In this document: positions 41,501 to 45,338 of the stretch, in pieces | How positions within the stretch are numbered: the stretch's first letter is position 1 | How the letters are laid out: each line of letters begins with the position of its first letter | From: CAYJWS01 sp964373925 | GTDB lineage: Bacteria; Patescibacteriota; Patescibacteriia; Buchananbacterales; GWA2-38-13 | DNA length: 45,338 bases | Direction of reading: 5' to 3' | Assembly: GCA_964373925.1 (NCBI GenBank) | Contig: CAYJWS010000001.1 | Location: 1-45,338 of the forward strand | Program-made: the position numbers and the translations under genes | The notes under the pieces: generated by a model | What the model saw: only the letters and a program-made list of their open reading frames with translations | Databases searched by the model: none | Told to the model about the DNA's origin: nothing

Positions 41501-41529
41501 AGTATAGCATATCTTATGGAACTTGTAAA
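41501..41529 (-). promoter_or_regulatory. Promoter of the giant dockerin operon
   Basis: On the minus strand TTTACA (41524-41529), a 17-nt spacer and TATACT (41501-41506). Confidence 0.65.
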
Positions 41530-41619
41530 GCCCAAATCGCGATTTTTAATCTCAGCAAGATAAAAAAATGCATTTTTCTTTCCTGCTTTTTTCTGATAAA
41601 ATATGTTTAATGAAACTTT

Positions 41620-43008
41620 ATGAAAAAAAATAAACTCATAATTTTTATTTTTATCGCGATAGCGCTTATAACGCGCCTTTTATACTTGAATACCAGGCCT
41701 CTTCACCATGACGAGGGAGTTAATTTCTTTTTTGCCGAACAGATTATCCAGCAAGGAAAATTTATGTATGACCCGACTAACTACCACGGGCCACTGTATT
41801 TCTTTTCCATTTTTTTGTCATTTATGCTATTTGGCGTTTCAGAATTTTCTCTTCGTTTGCCCGCGGCAATATATGGAATATTGCTTTTACTCATTCCGCT
41901 ATTATTGATAAGGAAAAAAGAAGTGTTTGAGCCATACACAACATTAATTTTTTTGCTTATTTCACCAAGTATTCTCTATTTTTCTCGATATTCCATTCAT
42001 GAAGTAGCGCTTGTATTTTTCTCGTGTTTAACAATAATTTTTTTTACAAAAATTTTTGAAAACAAGGATCTCCGCTACCTTCCATTTTTTTCAATCGCGC
42101 TTGCCCTTATGCTTGCGACAAAAGAAACGTCCATTATCTTTTTATTGCTATTATTGATACTTCTTTTTTTAGAAGGAAAAAATCTAAAAAAAATTCAATG
42201 GCGCGAAGATCGTTTTTTTATATATATCTCCATTATACTTTTCTTGCTTATTTATATTGCCCTTTTTACTGCTTTCTTTAACAGCTTGCAAGGGTTTATA
42301 CAATCAATTCAAGGGATCTTTCCGTGGTTCAAAAGAAGCTATTCTGACAGCGGTCATTTTAAGCCATGGTTTTACTATATTGCAATACTTACGAAATACG
42401 AACTTCCGATTTTTATATATGCCATTTTTGGAATCTTTTATGCTTGGAAAAATGCGTTTTCAAGAACTATCGCGCTCTGGTTTCTTTGGAACTTGGCAAT
42501 ATATAGCATAATTAAATATAAAATGCCGTGGCTTGTGGTTAATATCACCGTGCCCATGTGCTATCTTGCCGGAGTTGGATATAAGCATATCCCTTTGAAA
42601 AAAATGCAAAAGCTGATTTTTACTTCTGTTGGCATAGCCTATCTTGTATTTTTTTCTTTATATACTAATGTCTGGTATCCATGGCAGTCAAACAATACTT
42701 TTGCTTACGTTCATACATACGCGAATATTTTTGACCTCGTAAAAAAAATTAATTCTGTCTATGGCCAAGATGACAAAATTTTGATTGTTTCCAAGGACTA
42801 CTGGCCATTGCCTTTTTATCTTTACAAAAAAAATGTGGAGTATCTTCCAGATGCTGCGTCAATTAAATATGAGGATTATGAAAATTTCAAAATATTCATT
42901 GTGCGAGACACGCTATTTTCTCAAGAACAAGTTCCAAGGGGTTTTGCCTATGAAGAGTTTGCCCTTCGAGATGGCGTGAATATCTACGTGGTGTATAAAA
43001 ATCAATAA
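41620..43008 (+). CDS. Agl23/TIGR03663-like GT-C membrane protein
   Basis: 462 aa with about ten hydrophobic helices. The first extracytoplasmic loop has TRPLHHDEGVNFFFAEQI, with the D31-E32 pair, then YDPTNYHGPLYF. The HHDEGV...YHGPLY pattern is that of the TIGR03663 (flippase-activity-associated, Agl23-like) family of GT-C-fold proteins, linked to polyprenyl-linked sugar transfer in surface glycosylation. The C-terminal 100 residues form a soluble alpha/beta domain (DDKILIVSKDYWPLPFYL). It neighbours the giant secreted proteins and may glycosylate their Ser/Thr/Pro-rich regions (inference). No clear Shine-Dalgarno. Confidence 0.83.
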   Translation: MKKNKLIIFIFIAIALITRLLYLNTRPLHHDEGVNFFFAEQIIQQGKFMYDPTNYHGPLYFFSIFLSFMLFGVSEFSLRLPAAIYGILLLLIPLLLIRKKEVFEPYTTLIFLLISPSILYFSRYSIHEVALVFFSCLTIIFFTKIFENKDLRYLPFFSIALALMLATKETSIIFLLLLLILLFLEGKNLKKIQWREDRFFIYISIILFLLIYIALFTAFFNSLQGFIQSIQGIFPWFKRSYSDSGHFKPWFYYIAILTKYELPIFIYAIFGIFYAWKNAFSRTIALWFLWNLAIYSIIKYKMPWLVVNITVPMCYLAGVGYKHIPLKKMQKLIFTSVGIAYLVFFSLYTNVWYPWQSNNTFAYVHTYANIFDLVKKINSVYGQDDKILIVSKDYWPLPFYLYKKNVEYLPDAASIKYEDYENFKIFIVRDTLFSQEQVPRGFAYEEFALRDGVNIYVVYKNQ

Positions 43009-43020
43009 TGTGATAGATGC

Positions 43021-43049
43021 TTGACATTATTTAATGAATGAAATAGTAT
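43021..43049 (+). promoter_or_regulatory. Promoter of the small hydrophobic peptide gene
   Basis: Perfect TTGACA (43021-43026), a 17-nt spacer and TAGTAT (43044-43049); start expected near 43057. Confidence 0.7.
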
Positions 43050-43080
43050 AAAATAAAGGAATATTAGCACTCTACAATAT

Positions 43081-43144
43081 TTGCCCCTCTCATTTTGTTA
43101 ATGTATTTTGACGAAATACTCGTTAACAGAATCGAGAAGGGCAA
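43081..43144 (+). promoter_or_regulatory. Long imperfect hairpin in the leader of the small peptide gene
   Basis: TTGCCC at 43081 pairs with GGGCAA ending at 43144. Inward, TCTC/GAGA, TGTTAA/TTAACA and GTATTT/AAATAC pair in register around a TGACG loop, giving about 24 pairs with small bulges. An ATG at 43101 that would extend the downstream frame lies inside the stem. Two smaller hairpins follow (AAGCT-AAAAA-AGCTT near 43146; AGGAT-TCGTC-ATCCT near 43166). Confidence 0.65.
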
Positions 43145-43220
43145 AGCTAAAAAAAGCTTAACACGAGGATTCGTCATCCTAATAGTGTACCCTCTCAATT
43201 TAACACATAATGCTAAACAT

Positions 43221-43382
43221 ATGTTTCAAGCATTGCGAGCGGGTTTCACACTCGTTATTATAATCCTTGTGCTTCAAGCTCTTCTCCCTGAGGTAGCCTC
43301 GGGCATAATTCAAATCATTCTTAAAATGATCGGCATCGCGAATTATTCTCTTGACCAAGCCATCGATGGCTTGCCTCAGTGA
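43221..43382 (+). CDS. 53-aa hydrophobic membrane peptide
   Basis: From ATG 43221 (MFQALRAGFTLVIIILVLQ) to a stop at 43382. One to two hydrophobic segments fill residues about 8-38, then a polar tail (SLDQAIDGLPQ). The frame stays open upstream to 43095, but that part coincides with the hairpin leader and is probably not translated. The unit is complete: promoter, structured leader of about 165 nt, CDS and strong terminator. The layout recalls type I toxin genes or small membrane stress peptides, but no antitoxin RNA is identified, and a housekeeping small membrane protein is equally possible. Confidence 0.55.
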   Translation: MFQALRAGFTLVIIILVLQALLPEVASGIIQIILKMIGIANYSLDQAIDGLPQ

Positions 43383-43387
43383 TCTTT

Positions 43388-43414
43388 AAAAAGACTCGAA
43401 CCTTCGAGTCTTTT
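43388..43414. terminator. Bidirectional terminator between the small peptide gene and the SEFIR gene
   Basis: AAAAGACTCGAA and TTCGAGTCTTTT form an almost gap-free palindrome with A and T runs on both sides. It is 6 nt past the peptide stop and 23 nt past the stop of the convergent SEFIR gene, so it can serve both. Confidence 0.85.
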
Positions 43415-43436
43415 CTTTTGGCGAATTTCGGGAGAG

Positions 43437-44885
43437 CTATTTAATGGTACCTATCTTATTTGGATCAATAACATTTTCTAATGGAAGAATCTCATAATCC
43501 CATGGATGTCTGCGTTGTCGCTCTTTGTTTTTCTCAGTATATTCTGCAATCAATTTTTTAAGTTGCTCAATATTTTGAATATCAAAAAGGACTTTAATTT
43601 TCTCAAAATATTGAAACGATATCATTCGCTCAAATAGCTCAACGGCACTTCCACGAGAATTATATACAGAAGTTCGAGGAAACCACGAAAACCTACCTCC
43701 ATACAATTCAGTTATATAATACAGAACCAAATCTGCCTGTTTGATTTCATCAAAACTAATATCCGTGCGTGTTGAATGTTCCTTAATTAAATCCGCAGTC
43801 AAACTGACACGACGCTTGTCTAATCTTTTATTTCTTGTTTCATCCAGTGAACGAGAAGACTTATTAAAAATATTAATACCGTTATATGTTAATTCACTAG
43901 AATTTGGATGATGGTAGAAGTATTGAGAGTTTATGAAATGGGAAACCTCCTTATACTTTTTCAACTGCAGAAGTATCGCAACAAAATTTAGAATAAGTTC
44001 ATAAGTAAAAAATTTGTAATTATCATAATCAACCTCAGTATAAGACTGAATATTTTCTGGACGATAAAAAAATGGTATCAATTTTTCAAAAAAGTTATGG
44101 AATTTTTCAAAATCAACAGATTCTTGATATTTAAACACTGTAAAAACAAAATCAATAAAATCATCCCTCAAAGGAAGCATTTTTTCTATTGTTTTAACTA
44201 CACGATCATCAAAATCTGTCATCGAGCCACCCGACAAACGAAAATCTTCTAACAAAAAAATCACCGTATCAAGATAATCCGAGATTAAACCGTTTGAGCT
44301 TCGTCTATCATTTAAAAGTGCATTCTTAATTTCAGCTACCTTGTGAGATGTTTTTAATACGATCTGCTCTTCCTCGACAATATAGACGGGTGGAGTTCCG
44401 AGTAATGGTCTTTTTAGTAACGGTTTATCGTACAAATTCCTTATCAATTTTTGATAACTTTCTTCAAATTTTTCATCCGAAGAAAGATCAATATAAATTC
44501 TACTCGCCATATAATGCGGAATGCAAGGGTTCCCCGCGTCATCATATTCCCGCACAATGGGAATAAATTTTTCTTGGACAGTATTTTCATAAACCTCTTT
44601 TGAAATTAACTGTGTTTCTGTCCCCACTCCTCCCTTTCTATCATCAGCTTTCGTTTGATAAACACGGTCACAAACAACAAGCACTTTTTTAATATTTATA
44701 TCATTTATCATTTGCTCCATAAAAACATGTTTATCCTGTCCCCCTTTCAAATCCCACTCATCCAATACCACGACTATCCCATCTCCAGACAAACGCACCG
44801 CTAAATCTAAAACCCACTGCTTATGTTGTAGGCTTGTCCAGCTATAAGAGATAAAAACTTTAGGTTGTGCGGTGCTACCTTTCAT
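43437..44885 (-). CDS. SEFIR (TIR-like) domain protein, candidate immune effector
   Basis: 482 aa. Residues about 8-155 form a SEFIR domain: PKVFISYSW (8-16), VVVLDEWDLKGGQD (about 38-51), then KKVLVVCD and the GGVGTETQLISKEVYEN block, ending FIPIV and a YIDLS strand. SEFIR is related to TIR; bacterial TIR and SEFIR proteins are known or proposed anti-phage effectors, often acting on NAD. The remaining 325 residues are helical with no family I recognise and may sense the trigger or oligomerise. No membrane segment or signal is seen, so cytoplasmic. It is divergent from lexA with overlapping promoters and a shared palindrome. Composition is AT-rich, consistent with acquisition, though so is the genome. 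Confidence 0.85.
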   Translation of the reverse strand: MKGSTAQPKVFISYSWTSLQHKQWVLDLAVRLSGDGIVVVLDEWDLKGGQDKHVFMEQMINDINIKKVLVVCDRVYQTKADDRKGGVGTETQLISKEVYENTVQEKFIPIVREYDDAGNPCIPHYMASRIYIDLSSDEKFEESYQKLIRNLYDKPLLKRPLLGTPPVYIVEEEQIVLKTSHKVAEIKNALLNDRRSSNGLISDYLDTVIFLLEDFRLSGGSMTDFDDRVVKTIEKMLPLRDDFIDFVFTVFKYQESVDFEKFHNFFEKLIPFFYRPENIQSYTEVDYDNYKFFTYELILNFVAILLQLKKYKEVSHFINSQYFYHHPNSSELTYNGINIFNKSSRSLDETRNKRLDKRRVSLTADLIKEHSTRTDISFDEIKQADLVLYYITELYGGRFSWFPRTSVYNSRGSAVELFERMISFQYFEKIKVLFDIQNIEQLKKLIAEYTEKNKERQRRHPWDYEILPLENVIDPNKIGTIK

Positions 44886-44912
44886 AATTTTTGGTTGGGG
44901 ATAACTAACTAC

Positions 44913-44972
44913 TTGTATACTTTCTATTTATCTTCTATACTGATAGTATAATCCTTATAAAATTCTCGTCAA
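44913..44972. promoter_or_regulatory. Divergent lexA / SEFIR promoters sharing one palindromic operator
   Basis: Plus strand: TTGTAT (44913-44918), 17 nt, TATACT (44936-44941) for lexA. Minus strand: TTGACG (44967-44972), 16 nt, TATACT (44945-44950) for the SEFIR gene. The two -10 boxes are the arms of a perfect palindrome, TATACT-GAT-AGTATA (44936-44950). One dimeric repressor bound there would block both promoters. Binding by LexA is inferred from its usual autoregulation; the site differs from E. coli (CTG-N10-CAG) and Gram-positive (GAAC-N4-GTTC) boxes. Confidence 0.65.
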
Positions 44973-44977
44973 TACCC

Positions 44978-45338
44978 ATGATTACCAAAAAACAAAAAAA
45001 GGTGCTTGATTTCATAAAAATTTATAAGACCGCCAAGGGCTATGCCCCCTCTCTTGAGGAAATTGGTAAAAAATTCAAGCTTGCTTCAGTATCTACTGCC
45101 CACTATTACATAAAAAAACTACAGGAAGCTGGGCAACTTAATAAAGAATTTAATCAACCCCGGGGCATTTCGGCTATTGAACAAAAACAAACGATAGAGA
45201 TACCAATTCTCGGCGCAATTGCGGCAGGTGAGCCTATTGAGGCGATAGAAATTCCTGATGAAACCATCACTATTACAAAAGATGAAATTGGAAAGCAGGG
45301 CAAGCACTACGCTTTGCGTGTGCAAGGTAGCAGTATGA
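44978..45338 (+). CDS. lexA: LexA-like SOS repressor, truncated by the window end
   Basis: The first 120 residues are visible. The N-terminal winged helix reads MITKKQKKVLDFIKIYKTAK then PSLEEIGKKFKLASVSTAHYYIKKLQEAG, the standard LexA DNA-binding domain. The S24 peptidase part starts IPILGAIAAGEPIEA, with the Ala-Gly self-cleavage site (AAGEP), and reaches the catalytic Ser in VQGSSM at the last codons. The catalytic Lys lies beyond the window. LexA represses SOS genes and cleaves itself when RecA filaments form; recA is at 20150-21181. The ATG at 44978 lies about 30 nt after the -10 box. Confidence 0.92.
   Translation, partial: MITKKQKKVLDFIKIYKTAKGYAPSLEEIGKKFKLASVSTAHYYIKKLQEAGQLNKEFNQPRGISAIEQKQTIEIPILGAIAAGEPIEAIEIPDETITITKDEIGKQGKHYALRVQGSSM

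Noticed and set aside
43095..43220. A 95-aa version of the small hydrophobic peptide beginning at a TTG/ATG near 43095-43101.
   Set aside because: That part coincides with a long RNA hairpin and looks like leader; the compact 53-aa frame from 43221 is more likely, though the longer form is not excluded.

Overview
The window looks like a chromosome segment of a Candidate Phyla Radiation (Patescibacteria) bacterium, most likely Parcubacteria-like. Base composition is AT-rich. Core genes (rpoB, rpoC, recA, rpsF-ssb-rpsR-efp, ychF, glyA, folD, ftsK) are mixed with very large secreted proteins carrying dockerin, Ig-like, Cys-rich and TSP3 calcium modules. Several core proteins diverge from textbook motifs (EF-P loop tip, FolD nucleotide-binding motif), most core genes lack a Shine-Dalgarno sequence, and GC-rich palindromic elements sit between and inside genes. 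The lineage call is inference from gene style; no 16S rRNA is present.

Layout. 0.1-3.2 kb: a membrane-anchored protein (-), then the one-carbon genes glyA and folD (+). 3.4-9.2 kb, all (-): a small membrane protein, a frameshifted GxxExxY gene, a lipoprotein, a histidine kinase and a 1054-aa surface protein. 9.4-12.8 kb (+): ychF with an in-frame repeat insertion, a structured RNA candidate with its own promoter and terminator, a CYTH-Nudix pair and a HicB/HicA toxin-antitoxin pair. 13-15 kb: a TPR gene and a lineage-type hypothetical gene, both with textbook promoters and Shine-Dalgarno sites, unlike their neighbours. 15.1-17.8 kb: a Trm11/UPF0020-type methyltransferase and a GT39-like glycosyltransferase. 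17.8-19.9 kb: a structured leader followed by rpsF-ssb-rpsR-efp. 20.1-33.6 kb (-): recA, a RodZ-like protein, ftsK, rpoC, rpoB and a MurE-like ligase. 33.7-41.5 kb (-): two dockerin-rich giant proteins, the larger flanked in one apparent operon by two microproteins that match its N-terminal membrane segment. 41.6-45.3 kb: an Agl23/TIGR03663-type membrane protein, a small hydrophobic peptide behind a long hairpin leader, a SEFIR-domain gene and a divergent, truncated lexA.

Most interesting points: (1) the SEFIR gene and lexA share a 92-bp divergent region in which a perfect TATACT-3-AGTATA palindrome overlaps both -10 boxes, suggesting a LexA-regulated immune effector; (2) the micro-giant-micro surface operon, with a 248-bp perfectly duplicated block inside the giant gene; (3) two structured RNA candidates (10.74-10.99 kb and 17.8-17.98 kb), the second with a closing stem that overlaps a terminator arm, as in an attenuator or riboswitch; (4) a palindromic repeat translated in frame inside ychF; (5) a short hydrophobic peptide with promoter, hairpin leader and terminator next to the SEFIR gene. 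No tRNA, rRNA, CRISPR array, transposase or intein was seen.
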